DNA from: Dyella kyungheensis
Lineage (GTDB): Bacteria > Pseudomonadota > Gammaproteobacteria > Xanthomonadales > Rhodanobacteraceae
Direction: 5' to 3'
Assembly (NCBI RefSeq): GCF_016905005.1
Contig: NZ_JADIKC010000007.1
Span: forward strand, 427,306 to 491,305
Length of the DNA: 64,000 nt
The position numbers and the translations under genes were made by a program. Below the pieces are notes generated by a model, which was given only the letters and a program-made list of their open reading frames with translations, did no database searches and was not told the DNA's origin. This document shows positions 10,440-18,832 of this stretch, piece by piece. The first letter of the stretch is position 1. Each line of letters starts with the position of its first letter.

Positions 10440-10945
10440 CACTTTCCCCTGTCGATGTGCAAACGGATGCAGATGTGTGCGGCGACGCGTGGTCGCCAGA
10501 AACTCAGGCCGAATCCAGGCCTGTGAGAAGACGCGTAACGCGCCGATAGACAGAGCGAAGTCGAGCGGTGGCCGGGCGGCGGCGATCGCGATGCGTGCGC
10601 AGGCGCGCCCGTGCATGCGGGCGACCATCGATGGTGAATCGATTTAAATGCGAGAGAGACGTCGCCACTTTTTATAACCCCTGTGCCGGAGGGGGTTCTC
10701 CGGCCGACCAACCGCCAACACACGCGGATCGGTGCCCTGTACCGAATCCGCCGCGCCTTATGGAAAGCTCGCCGCAAGCGTATGCAACCGCCGCCGCGCA
10801 AAATCGGCGTGGCGTCTCTTTTCGTTCGGCATGGCGTCTCATTTCAAACGCCGTGGTGCAGTCCGCGGCTATTTGCGCAGGAGACGTGAAGGCTTCGCCG
10901 CGGGAGCGATCGAGGCCAGCGCGGGTCCTCACCATCTTCGGGCGA
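10440..10945. other. Intergenic region between AraC gene and autotransporter
   Basis: This 506-base stretch must hold the leader and promoter of the autotransporter. Short open frames here are overlapping and lack family features. An AT-rich patch on the minus strand (TTATAAAAAG near 10670-10680) and another (ATTTAAATCGATT near 10640-10655) could be promoter parts. No clear terminator follows the AraC gene, so read-through cannot be excluded. Confidence 0.5.
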
Positions 10946-11965
10946 TCAGCCCTGCTCGCTCGTCCTGGCCTCGCTGGGCGTGACGCCGAAGCGACTGCGA
11001 AACGTCCGCAGCAATTGATTGCCGCTGGAAAAACCAAGGCTGTAGGCGATCTCGGTGATCGAACGCGAACTGCGCGCCGGCTGGGTCAGCTCCCGATAGG
11101 CTGCATCCAGTCGGATGTTGCGCAGCACCTTCGCTACACCGCCATCGCTGGCAAAAGCGCGATAGAGATGCGCGCGCGACACCTTGAAATGGTGGCAGAG
11201 AAATTCCGGCGACAACTCGAGCAGTTGGACGTTGCGCGTGATGAATTCGACGATCCGCTGGCGCAGGCCCGCGCCCAGCACGGAAGCATCGAGCGCAGCG
11301 TCGTTTGTGCGGTGGTCTTTCAGTGCCGCCGCGAGCAGGGTGATGATCGCTTCCTGCGCCGCCATCGCCTGCATGTCCGGCAACGGCGCCACCAGGGAAC
11401 ACAACGCGATCAACAAGGAGCCGATCACCGGCGTCATCGCCGCATTCGCCTTCAGCACGACGCCGTGCAGCTGGCGCACACCGACGGCGCTCTCCAGCAC
11501 GGGACGCGACATCGCGATCGATACCGCTTCGACCGGAGATGGACAAAGCTGCATCGGATCGACGATGCAGATATCCCCGACATCCGCGCACATCGCGCCA
11601 CTGGCAATGTCGCCCTGCGGCGATCCTGCCGTCAGCAGTTGCAGCACATAGTGATCGGCCTCGCTCTGCGCCTCGGCGGAAGGGCTTGGACGACGGATTG
11701 CGGTGACGTCCTTCAACAACCGGACCCTGCCGCGCGGCTGCACGGCCACTTCCGCGCGAGCATCGCAATTTCTCGCGACAGGTGCTGTCTGCCACACCGG
11801 CCGCGTCAATTCCTGCGGCAGATCGTCCTGCACGTCCGCCGCGATATGTGCGGCGGAATGGCGAACATCATCAGCCATCCCCAACGCCCCCTGTCGGCTC
11901 TCGATGGCACCACGTCTTTTCATCTCGCACAGCAGCGAGATGCAAATTTCGCGGGATGCTAGCAC
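10946..11965 (-). CDS. AraC/XylS-family transcriptional regulator
   Basis: A 339-residue protein with an N-terminal domain resembling the AraC_binding_2 sensor type (about residues 60-220) and a C-terminal double helix-turn-helix domain (about 235-335). The second helix-turn-helix reads ITEIAYSLGFSSGNQLLRTF followed by FGVTPSEAR, the AraC signature. It should be a cytoplasmic DNA-binding activator; the effector is unknown. The first start used here (11965) has no good ribosome site. Internal Met codons at 11923 and 11878 are possible, the last preceded by a G-rich AGGGGGCG. The gene lies upstream of the giant autotransporter on the same strand and downstream of a hydrolase gene, so either could be its target; this is inference from position only. 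Confidence 0.88.
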   Translation of the reverse strand: MLASREICISLLCEMKRRGAIESRQGALGMADDVRHSAAHIAADVQDDLPQELTRPVWQTAPVARNCDARAEVAVQPRGRVRLLKDVTAIRRPSPSAEAQSEADHYVLQLLTAGSPQGDIASGAMCADVGDICIVDPMQLCPSPVEAVSIAMSRPVLESAVGVRQLHGVVLKANAAMTPVIGSLLIALCSLVAPLPDMQAMAAQEAIITLLAAALKDHRTNDAALDASVLGAGLRQRIVEFITRNVQLLELSPEFLCHHFKVSRAHLYRAFASDGGVAKVLRNIRLDAAYRELTQPARSSRSITEIAYSLGFSSGNQLLRTFRSRFGVTPSEARTSEQG

Positions 11966-12036
11966 AGGGGATTTACTCGCCGGATGGCACGAAAGTCATG
12001 GTTTCGCGCGCAACAAAATCACTGGCGTGAGACAGG

Positions 12037-12852
12037 CTAAGCGAGGGCAGGCTGCCGGTGCAGCGAGAGAAATCGTTCGATCTGCCCGATGAACTCGTCC
12101 GGCGATTCGACGTTCATGAGATGCCCGCCCGCGACGATCTTCAGCACGGACCCGTGGATGCCATGGGCCAGTTCCTCTGCACCGGCCAGTGGCGCGAGAC
12201 AATCTTCGTCGCCGCTGATGATCAGGGTGTGTGCGCGAATGGCGCTGAGGCGCGCGCGCCCATCGAATGCAAGCAGTGCGGCAAGCAGGCTCAGCCAATC
12301 GTCGCGCGACTGCTCCTCGCCCTGTTCGTCCGGATACGCCAGATACGGCGCCGAGCGCGAGTCGTCCAGGAACGCCACGGAGAACAGCCAGGGCAATACC
12401 AGCTCATAGAGTTGCCTGGCGGACAACCCGTCGCGATACACCGAACCGATCGCCTGGAGAAAAAGCCGCGCCTGCGGATTGACGACCGCAAAGGTCGCCG
12501 CCAGCACAAGACGGTCGATCCGCTGCGGCGACGCGACCGCAAGCGCCTGGGCAACGACGCCGCCCATGGAGAATCCAATTACATGGGTGGACGAAATCCC
12601 GGCCTCGTCGAGCATCGACTCGATGTCGCGTGCCAGATCCTCGATGGAGAACGCTTCGACCGTACCCGGCGACAATCCGGAACCGCGCAGATCGACCGCG
12701 AGCACCCGGAAGTGCCTGGCGAGCGCAGCTTGCTCGACTCCCCAGAACTGCGCGTCCCCGCCAAGGCCATGGATAAGCACCACGGCCGGCGCATCATCCG
12801 GGCCCTCTTCGAGCCAATGCATCCCTGTTCGGGACCTGTATGACGTTGGCAC
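12037..12852 (-). CDS. Alpha/beta-fold hydrolase
   Basis: A 271-residue single-domain alpha/beta hydrolase. The oxyanion motif HGLGG is at 28-32, the nucleophile elbow GFSMGG has Ser95, the acid is likely in GDED (215-217), and the catalytic His244 is in GGHLMN. The layout matches the 3-oxoadipate enol-lactonase/esterase/lipase group, but the substrate cannot be told from sequence. No signal peptide is seen, so it should be cytoplasmic. It ends 72 bases before the AraC gene on the same strand and may be co-transcribed with it. Confidence 0.85.
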   Translation of the reverse strand: MPTSYRSRTGMHWLEEGPDDAPAVVLIHGLGGDAQFWGVEQAALARHFRVLAVDLRGSGLSPGTVEAFSIEDLARDIESMLDEAGISSTHVIGFSMGGVVAQALAVASPQRIDRLVLAATFAVVNPQARLFLQAIGSVYRDGLSARQLYELVLPWLFSVAFLDDSRSAPYLAYPDEQGEEQSRDDWLSLLAALLAFDGRARLSAIRAHTLIISGDEDCLAPLAGAEELAHGIHGSVLKIVAGGHLMNVESPDEFIGQIERFLSLHRQPALA

Positions 12853-12996
12853 GACGGTTCCTCACCTAAATCGGTCGACCATCATGCGGCAGCAGCCCGT
12901 GCAGCCCAATCCCCGGCAGCGAGTAGACGCCCAGACGCCCGTCGGCAAGGGCCGACCCGCCGTTGTTGCCTTGCACCGCGTTAATGCGACTGGTTA

Positions 12997-13012
12997 TCAT
13001 TTGCGAAAATGA
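12997..13012 (+). promoter_or_regulatory. Fur-like palindrome upstream of siderophore receptor
   Basis: TCATTT-GCGA-AAATGA forms a perfect 6-bp inverted repeat preceded by TTA, so the half reads TTATCATTT. It resembles half sites of the Fur consensus (ATCATT) and lies 76 bases before the start of a TonB-dependent siderophore receptor, a classic Fur target. The match to the full 19-bp consensus is only partial. Confidence 0.45.
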
Positions 13013-13087
13013 CGCTTGTATCACCCCTGCCAGCCGACGCCACCAGGTCAAGCCTCGTCGCCACGTCTCACTATGTAGGGGTTTGCC

Positions 13088-15262
13088 ATGCATCATTGCT
13101 GCCGCCCGCGGCTGCGCGTCCGTCCGCTGTTCCTCGCCCTTCTCGCCGCCATGCCACTGCTGGCGCAGGCGCAAACGACGCCGGATGGCGACGACGGCAC
13201 GGCCAGGAAAAAGACCACCACGCTCGACGCGGTCAACGTGAAGGGCCAACAGCTGCCTGCGTATACGGTGGACCAGAGTTCGGCGGCCACGCGCCTGCCG
13301 CTCACCCTGCAGGACACGCCGCAGTCGATCAGCGTGATCACTTCGCAGCGCATGACCGATCAAGACCTCACCTCGGTGCGCGCCGTGCTCGACAACACCA
13401 CCGGTGTGCAGTCCACCGCATACGACACCGAGCGCGTGATCTTCTGGTCGCGCGGTTTCCTGATCGAGAACATGGCGTACGACGGCGTGCCGGTGGCGTC
13501 GAGTCTCAATGCGCAGTCCGCCGACGGCTCGCTGGACACCTCGGTCTACGACCGCATCGAAGTGATCCGCGGCGCTACCGGCCTGCTGAGCGGCGCGGGC
13601 AGCCCGTCGGCGATGATCAACTTCGTGCGCAAACACGCCGACAGCCCCACGCCGCAAGCCGACGTGACGCTGAGCTACGGTTCGTGGAATACCAGGCGCA
13701 TCACGGCGGATGGTTCCACCCCGCTCAACGCTTCGGGCAGCGTGCGCGCCCGGCTGGTGGCGACGCACGAGGATGGCGACTCGTATCTCGATCGCTATCA
13801 CAACAGGAAGAACGTGCTCTATGGCGTCGTCGACGCCGACCTCGGCGAGCACACCGTGCTCAGCGTGGGCTACGACTACCAGAAGACCAAGCCCACCGGC
13901 GTCACCTGGGGTTCGTTCCCCGCGTTCTACGACGACGGCACGCTGATCCACTGGCCGCGCAGCTTCAGCAGTGCGGCCAACTGGACGTACTGGAACAACA
14001 CCACGCAGACGGCCTTCGTGCAGCTCAAGCACGACTTCGACAACGGCTGGCAGCTGCACGCCGAGGCCAGCCATCGGCAGACCGATGCCGATTCGGCGCT
14101 GTTCTACGTCTACGGTTTTCCCAACCGGGAAACCGGCGAAGGGGTCACGCCGTACGCTTACAAGAGCTTCCAGCGCGGTCGCCAGAACATGGTGGATCTG
14201 TATGCCACCGGACCGTTCCAGGCATTCGGCCGCGAGCACGAGCTGGTGGTCGGCATCAACGGTTCGAGCTATTCCAATGATTACTTCGACTATCCCAGCG
14301 GCGACCTGCCCGACCCGGGCAACTTCCTGCAGTGGACCGGCAACTATCCGTATCCCCCGTTCGCGTCGCAATCGGCATTCGTTTCCGATACGCGCATTCG
14401 CCAACAAGGTGCGTACGCGGCGGCACGCCTGTCGCTGGCCGATCCGCTGAAGTTGATCGTGGGTGCGCGTTACAGCAGTTGGAAGAACGACACCGACGAT
14501 GCCGTGCTGGGCGTCTACCACGAGTCGCAATCGAAGACGCTGCCGTATGCCGGCCTGATCTACGACATCACCTCGAACTATTCGGCGTTCGCCAGCTACA
14601 CCAAGATCTTCGATCCGCAGACCAATCGCTACCAGGATGGCAGCTATCTCGATCCGATGATCGGCAGCAGCCGCGAGCTCGGCATCAAAGGCCGCCATTT
14701 CGACGGCGCGCTGAATACCTCGCTGACCTTGTTCGACACGCGCATGAGCAACGTGGCCGAAGCCATTCCCGGCGGCTATCTGCCGGACGGCATCACGCAG
14801 GCCTACACCTCGTTCAATGGCACGCAGTCGCGCGGCTACGAACTCGAAGCGTCGGGCAAGTTCAGCGACCACTGGAACGGCACCATCGGCTGGTCGCACT
14901 TCAACATCAAGGCGCCGGGCGAAGGCGCCATCCACACCGCGCTGCCACGTGTGCTGGTCCGCGCCTTCACCACCTACGAACTGGGCGGCAGCCTGAGCGG
15001 GCTGACCGTCGGCGGCGGCATCAACTGGCAGGACGCGAGCAAGGCGCCGGTGGATGGTCCCAACGGCACGCAGTACGTGAATCAGTCCTCCGTGCTGCTG
15101 CTCGGTGCGATGGCGCGCTACGCGTTCAACGATCACGCCTCGCTGCAGGTCAACGGCGACAATCTGCTGAACCGCAAGTACTTCGTGCTGGACGACTACA
15201 GCAACCTGTACAACGCACCGCCGGCGAACTTCATGCTCAGCTTCAACTACAAGTTCTTCTGA
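13088..15262 (+). CDS. TonB-dependent siderophore receptor
   Basis: A 724-residue outer-membrane receptor. Residues 1-28 are a signal peptide ending in AQA, and a TonB-box-like segment follows (TLDAVNVKG, about 45-53). The plug domain (about 65-185) contains LQDTPQSISVIT, then YDRIEVIRGATGLLSGAG, typical of FhuE/FoxA/FpvA-type siderophore receptors. A 22-strand barrel follows and ends in the normal aromatic terminus FNYKFF. It should import ferric siderophore with TonB-ExbBD energy; the exact ligand is unknown. The start has little choice, as the signal peptide begins at once. An iron-responsive operator candidate lies upstream and a hairpin terminator downstream. Confidence 0.95.
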   Translation: MHHCCRPRLRVRPLFLALLAAMPLLAQAQTTPDGDDGTARKKTTTLDAVNVKGQQLPAYTVDQSSAATRLPLTLQDTPQSISVITSQRMTDQDLTSVRAVLDNTTGVQSTAYDTERVIFWSRGFLIENMAYDGVPVASSLNAQSADGSLDTSVYDRIEVIRGATGLLSGAGSPSAMINFVRKHADSPTPQADVTLSYGSWNTRRITADGSTPLNASGSVRARLVATHEDGDSYLDRYHNRKNVLYGVVDADLGEHTVLSVGYDYQKTKPTGVTWGSFPAFYDDGTLIHWPRSFSSAANWTYWNNTTQTAFVQLKHDFDNGWQLHAEASHRQTDADSALFYVYGFPNRETGEGVTPYAYKSFQRGRQNMVDLYATGPFQAFGREHELVVGINGSSYSNDYFDYPSGDLPDPGNFLQWTGNYPYPPFASQSAFVSDTRIRQQGAYAAARLSLADPLKLIVGARYSSWKNDTDDAVLGVYHESQSKTLPYAGLIYDITSNYSAFASYTKIFDPQTNRYQDGSYLDPMIGSSRELGIKGRHFDGALNTSLTLFDTRMSNVAEAIPGGYLPDGITQAYTSFNGTQSRGYELEASGKFSDHWNGTIGWSHFNIKAPGEGAIHTALPRVLVRAFTTYELGGSLSGLTVGGGINWQDASKAPVDGPNGTQYVNQSSVLLLGAMARYAFNDHASLQVNGDNLLNRKYFVLDDYSNLYNAPPANFMLSFNYKFF

Positions 15263-15315
15263 TGCGTGCACTTCCGGCGGCGCCGCTTGCCGCCGGATCA
15301 GGTCCCACAACAACG

Positions 15316-15347
15316 AAAGCGGGCCGCCCTGAGGCAGCCCGCTTTTC
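15316..15347. terminator. Bidirectional rho-independent terminator
   Basis: The stem AAAGCGGGC / GCCCGCTTT with an inner GCC/GGC pairing and T/A tracts on both sides sits between the convergent receptor and carboxypeptidase genes, so it can serve both. Confidence 0.85.
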
Positions 15348-15370
15348 ATGCAATCCGATTCGAACGGCGC

Positions 15371-16492
15371 TTACTTGTCGGGCGATCCGCCCACGGAGGC
15401 AACCTTCTGCCCCGCCGCCGTTGCCACCTTCGTGCTGCGCGCGGTGGTAGCCGGACAAGTCGCGCCCTTTTTCTTCTTCGAGCAGGTCGCCGCACTGGCA
15501 ACCGTGTCCGCCTTCGCGCCGCGACGGTGATGGCGACGCGAAGCCGGCGTGGCATCGGCCACGGCGGTGGCCTTGGCGGCAACGCCACCCTTGACGCGAC
15601 GGCCCTTCCCACCCGCCACGACTGCCGGGGCTTCACCGGCCTGGGCGATCAAGGCGGCAGGCGTTTCCTGGTTCTCGAAACCATCGTCCAGCAGGCGAGC
15701 CATCAGACGGTCGCGCATGCCGGCGGTGCGCCCACCCATCACCACGGAGAACAGGCGACGCCCATCCTTCACCGCGGTGGAGGCCAGGTTGAAGCCCGAG
15801 ACGTTGGTGAAGCCGGTCTTCAGACCGTCCATGCCCGGGTACTTGTCCATCAGGTTGTTGTGGCCGCGCACGAGACGGCCGCGGAACATGAAGTCCTTGG
15901 TCGCGAACAAGTGCGAGTACTGCGGGAAGTCGTGGTACAGCGCCATGGCCAGCTTGCTCATGTCGCGGGCCGTGGTGGTGTCGTCCGGATCGGGCAGGCC
16001 CGAGGCGTTGGCGAAGCGCGTGTTGCTCATGCCCAGCAGTTGGGCCTGCGCGTTCATCATCTCGACGAAGTGGCCCTCGGAACCGCCCAGGCCTTCGGCG
16101 ACCACGGTGGCGGCATCGTTGGCCGACTTGGTGATCATGCCGAGGATGCAATCTTCGACCGTGATGGTCTGGCCGTTGCGCAGGTCGAGCTTGGTCGGCG
16201 CCTTGGCGGCGGCCCACGAGGACACCGGCAGCTCCTGGTCCATCTTCAACGTGCCGTTCTGGATCGCCTGGAAGGCGAGGTACATGGTCATCATCTTGGC
16301 CAGCGAGGCCGGATGATTCGGCTCGTCGGCATTCACTGCCGTAATCACCTGGCCATCGGTTTCATTGATGACGATGGCGGCATAGCCCGCCTGGGCCACG
16401 CTCGCGAAACCGCCGGCAACGACTACCAGCAACGCCAGTAGAGCTTGGCGCCAGGATGCTGCCCTGGCCAGCGTGTTGGACTTGATAGCCAC
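15371..16492 (-). CDS. D-alanyl-D-alanine carboxypeptidase (peptidase S11, PBP5/7-like)
   Basis: A penicillin-binding DD-carboxypeptidase of about 373 residues that trims peptidoglycan pentapeptides in the periplasm. The three active-site motifs are present: SLAK (Ser63, Lys66), SAN (Ser123) and KTG (Lys225), numbered from the GTG start at 16492. That GTG follows a GAGGAACT ribosome site; a TTG six codons upstream (16510) is the alternative. The first 35 residues are a signal peptide ending AQA. The catalytic domain ends near residue 280. Instead of the usual C-terminal domain and amphipathic anchor there is a tail of about 90 residues, rich in Lys, Arg and Ala with two cysteines. The tail may bind polyanionic wall or membrane; that is inference. 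Confidence 0.92.
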   Translation of the reverse strand: MAIKSNTLARAASWRQALLALLVVVAGGFASVAQAGYAAIVINETDGQVITAVNADEPNHPASLAKMMTMYLAFQAIQNGTLKMDQELPVSSWAAAKAPTKLDLRNGQTITVEDCILGMITKSANDAATVVAEGLGGSEGHFVEMMNAQAQLLGMSNTRFANASGLPDPDDTTTARDMSKLAMALYHDFPQYSHLFATKDFMFRGRLVRGHNNLMDKYPGMDGLKTGFTNVSGFNLASTAVKDGRRLFSVVMGGRTAGMRDRLMARLLDDGFENQETPAALIAQAGEAPAVVAGGKGRRVKGGVAAKATAVADATPASRRHHRRGAKADTVASAATCSKKKKGATCPATTARSTKVATAAGQKVASVGGSPDK

Positions 16493-16879
16493 CCCAGTTC
16501 CTCGCTTCAACCGGCGTTACAAACCCTGAACCGCAGCACCGTCGCCACGGGTCAAGACAATACTTGAATTAGGTCACATAAGTCCATGTTTCCATGGACG
16601 ATAAAACGATGACAGCGTCCCGGCTGAGTCGTAACGTAGATTTCACCGTGAAGGCGATGTCTACGCGTCAAGGGAGTGTGCCCGCAAAAAGCGTATGGCG
16701 AAAGGACTATTTGCGTGTAGGCGCCACATTTTTTCGTTAAAAAACAATTACTCCGCCAGACGCCTGCCTCATCGACCGGGAGCACGCCTTCTCCTCCGGC
16801 CTTTCCTCATCGGCCGATAGGCGCCGGTATTGAGCGGCAAAGCGAACGATTGCTGCAGCGCATCGCTTAAAATGGCCGG
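16493..16879. other. Divergent promoter region between carboxypeptidase and uup
   Basis: These 387 bases must carry promoters for both genes. The part near 16720-16750 is AT-rich (TTTTTTCGTTAAAAAACAA). I see no convincing small gene, hairpin terminator or operator in it. Confidence 0.5.
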
Positions 16880-18748
16880 ATGTCCCTGATACAACTCCAG
16901 CGCGTCGACTTCAGCATCGGCGGCCCCCTCCTGCTCGAACACGTCGACCTCTCCATCGAGGCGAACGAGCGCGTGTGCATCGTCGGTCGCAACGGCGAAG
17001 GCAAATCCACCCTGATGAAGCTGATCGCCGGCGAGTTGAAAGCCGACGATGGCGAAGTACGTGTGCAGAACGGCATCGTCGTTGCGCGCATGGCGCAGGA
17101 GGTGCCGCAAGACACGGCCGGCAGCGTGTTCGACGTGGTCGCGCAAGGCCTCGGCGACCTGGGCCGGCTGCTCGCCCGTTACCACCATCTTCTCGCCGAA
17201 GGCGACATGGATGCGCTGGGCGATGTGCAGACGCAGATCGAAGCGCAGCACGGCTGGGATCTCGACCGACGCGTCACCGACGTGTTGACGCGCCTGGAGC
17301 TTCCCGGCGACACCGATTTCGCCGCGCTCTCCGGCGGCATGAAGCGTCGCGTGTTGCTGGCCCAGGCGCTCGTGCGAAAGCCCGACGTGCTGCTGCTCGA
17401 CGAGCCCACCAACCATCTCGACATCGAAGCCATCGGCTGGCTCGAAGCGTTCCTGCGCCAGTTCGAAGGCAGCATCATCTTCATCACGCATGACCGCAGT
17501 TTTCTGCGCGCACTGGCCACGCGCATCGTCGAGATCGATCGCGGCCAGCTCACCGACTGGCCCGGCGACTACGACAACTACCTGCGCCGCCGCGAGGAAC
17601 GCCTGCACGCCGAAGCGCAGGCGAACTCGCACTTCGACAAGAAGCTGGCACAGGAAGAAGTGTGGATACGCCAGGGCATCAAGGCGCGCCGCACGCGCAA
17701 CGAAGGCCGCGTGCGCGCGTTGAAGGCGCTGCGCGTGGAGCGTTCGCAGCGTCGCGAACTTTCGGGCAACGTCAAGATGACGATGGCCAATGCGCAGGCG
17801 TCGGGCAAGAAGGTCATCGACCTGGAGCACGTGCACCAGAGTTACGGCGGTCGCGTGCTGATCGAGAACCTGAGCACCACCATCATGCGCGGCGACCGCG
17901 TGGGCATCATCGGTCCGAACGGTGCCGGCAAGAGCACGCTGCTGAAGATCATGCTGGGCGAACTCAAGCCTGACCGTGGCCACGCCACGCTGGGCACCGG
18001 CATCCAGATCGCCTACTTCGACCAGCACCGCGTGCAGCTCAACGATCAGCTCAATGCGCTGGACAACGTGGCCGAAGGGCGTGAATTCATCGAGCTCAAC
18101 GGCTCGCGCAAGCACATCATCGGCTATCTGCAGGACTTCCTGTTTTCGCCGGAACGTGCGCGCGCGCCGATCACTCGCCTGTCGGGCGGCGAACGCAATC
18201 GCCTGCTGCTCGCCAAGCTGTTCGCGCAGCCCTCCAACCTGCTGGTGATGGACGAACCCACCAACGACCTGGACGTGGAAACGCTGGAGCTGCTGGAAGA
18301 GTTGCTGACCCAATACCAGGGCACCTTGCTGCTGGTCTCGCATGACCGCGAATTCCTGGACAACGTCGTGTCCAGCACGCTGGTGCTCGAAGGCGAAGGC
18401 AAGATCGGCGAATACGTGGGCGGTTATACGGACTGGCTGCGCCAGCGCCGTGCACCGCTGGCGCCTTCGATCAAGAGCCTGGAAAGCAAGGCACCCGTTG
18501 CAGCGGCCACTGCCGCTGCGCCTGAAGCGAAGCGCAAGCTGAGCTACAAGGATGCGCGCGAGCTGGAGCAGTTGCCCGGGCGGATCGAGAAGCTGGAGGC
18601 GGATATCGCTGCGCGCAGCGAAGCGATGAACGATCCGGATTTCTTCCGCCAGGACAATGCGGCGCTTACCAAGGCCAATGAAGCGCTGTCCAAGCTGCAG
18701 GCGGAGTTGGATACGGCTTACGCACGCTGGGCGGAGCTGGACGGCTGA
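16880..18748 (+). CDS. uup: ABC-F family ATPase Uup
   Basis: A 622-residue soluble protein with two ABC ATPase cassettes and no membrane segments, the ABC-F plan. Walker A motifs are GRNGEGKS (36-43) and GPNGAGKS (345-352); signature motifs LSGGMKRR and LSGGERNR are present, as are two DEPTNHLD/DEPTNDLD Walker B motifs. A linker of basic residues joins the cassettes. The C-terminal 90 residues (from about YKDARELEQL) form the coiled-coil domain that marks Uup rather than EttA or YheS. Uup binds ribosomes and nucleic acid and is linked to translation and to tolerance of branched DNA intermediates. The gene stands alone between a divergent carboxypeptidase and convergent ppc. Confidence 0.93.
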   Translation: MSLIQLQRVDFSIGGPLLLEHVDLSIEANERVCIVGRNGEGKSTLMKLIAGELKADDGEVRVQNGIVVARMAQEVPQDTAGSVFDVVAQGLGDLGRLLARYHHLLAEGDMDALGDVQTQIEAQHGWDLDRRVTDVLTRLELPGDTDFAALSGGMKRRVLLAQALVRKPDVLLLDEPTNHLDIEAIGWLEAFLRQFEGSIIFITHDRSFLRALATRIVEIDRGQLTDWPGDYDNYLRRREERLHAEAQANSHFDKKLAQEEVWIRQGIKARRTRNEGRVRALKALRVERSQRRELSGNVKMTMANAQASGKKVIDLEHVHQSYGGRVLIENLSTTIMRGDRVGIIGPNGAGKSTLLKIMLGELKPDRGHATLGTGIQIAYFDQHRVQLNDQLNALDNVAEGREFIELNGSRKHIIGYLQDFLFSPERARAPITRLSGGERNRLLLAKLFAQPSNLLVMDEPTNDLDVETLELLEELLTQYQGTLLLVSHDREFLDNVVSSTLVLEGEGKIGEYVGGYTDWLRQRRAPLAPSIKSLESKAPVAAATAAAPEAKRKLSYKDARELEQLPGRIEKLEADIAARSEAMNDPDFFRQDNAALTKANEALSKLQAELDTAYARWAELDG

Positions 18749-18754
18749 CGCGAA

Positions 18755-18827
18755 AGGCAGTCGCGCACAGGGTGCGCTCCTACAACGAGCGCTCTTTTGT
18801 GGGAGCGCACCCTGTGCGCGACTGCCT
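18755..18827. repeat. REP-like palindrome (copy 1), uup/ppc junction
   Basis: Two perfectly complementary 26-base arms (18755-18780 and 18802-18827) flank a 21-base loop. The core GGAGCGCACCCTGTGCGCGA is itself a hairpin, like the REP elements of pseudomonads and xanthomonads. It sits between the convergent uup and ppc stop codons, five bases from the ppc stop, where it can act as a transcript stabiliser or terminator. A second copy occurs at 25955-26018. Confidence 0.85.
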
Positions 18828-18832
18828 CGGTC

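Noticed and set aside
12866-15349. 827-codon minus-strand frame opposite the TonB receptor
   Set aside because: It is antisense to a clear receptor gene, has no signal or family motif, and is explained by GC skew at codon third positions.
16769-18343. 524-codon minus-strand frame opposite uup
   Set aside because: Antisense shadow of an ABC-F ATPase; no family motif.
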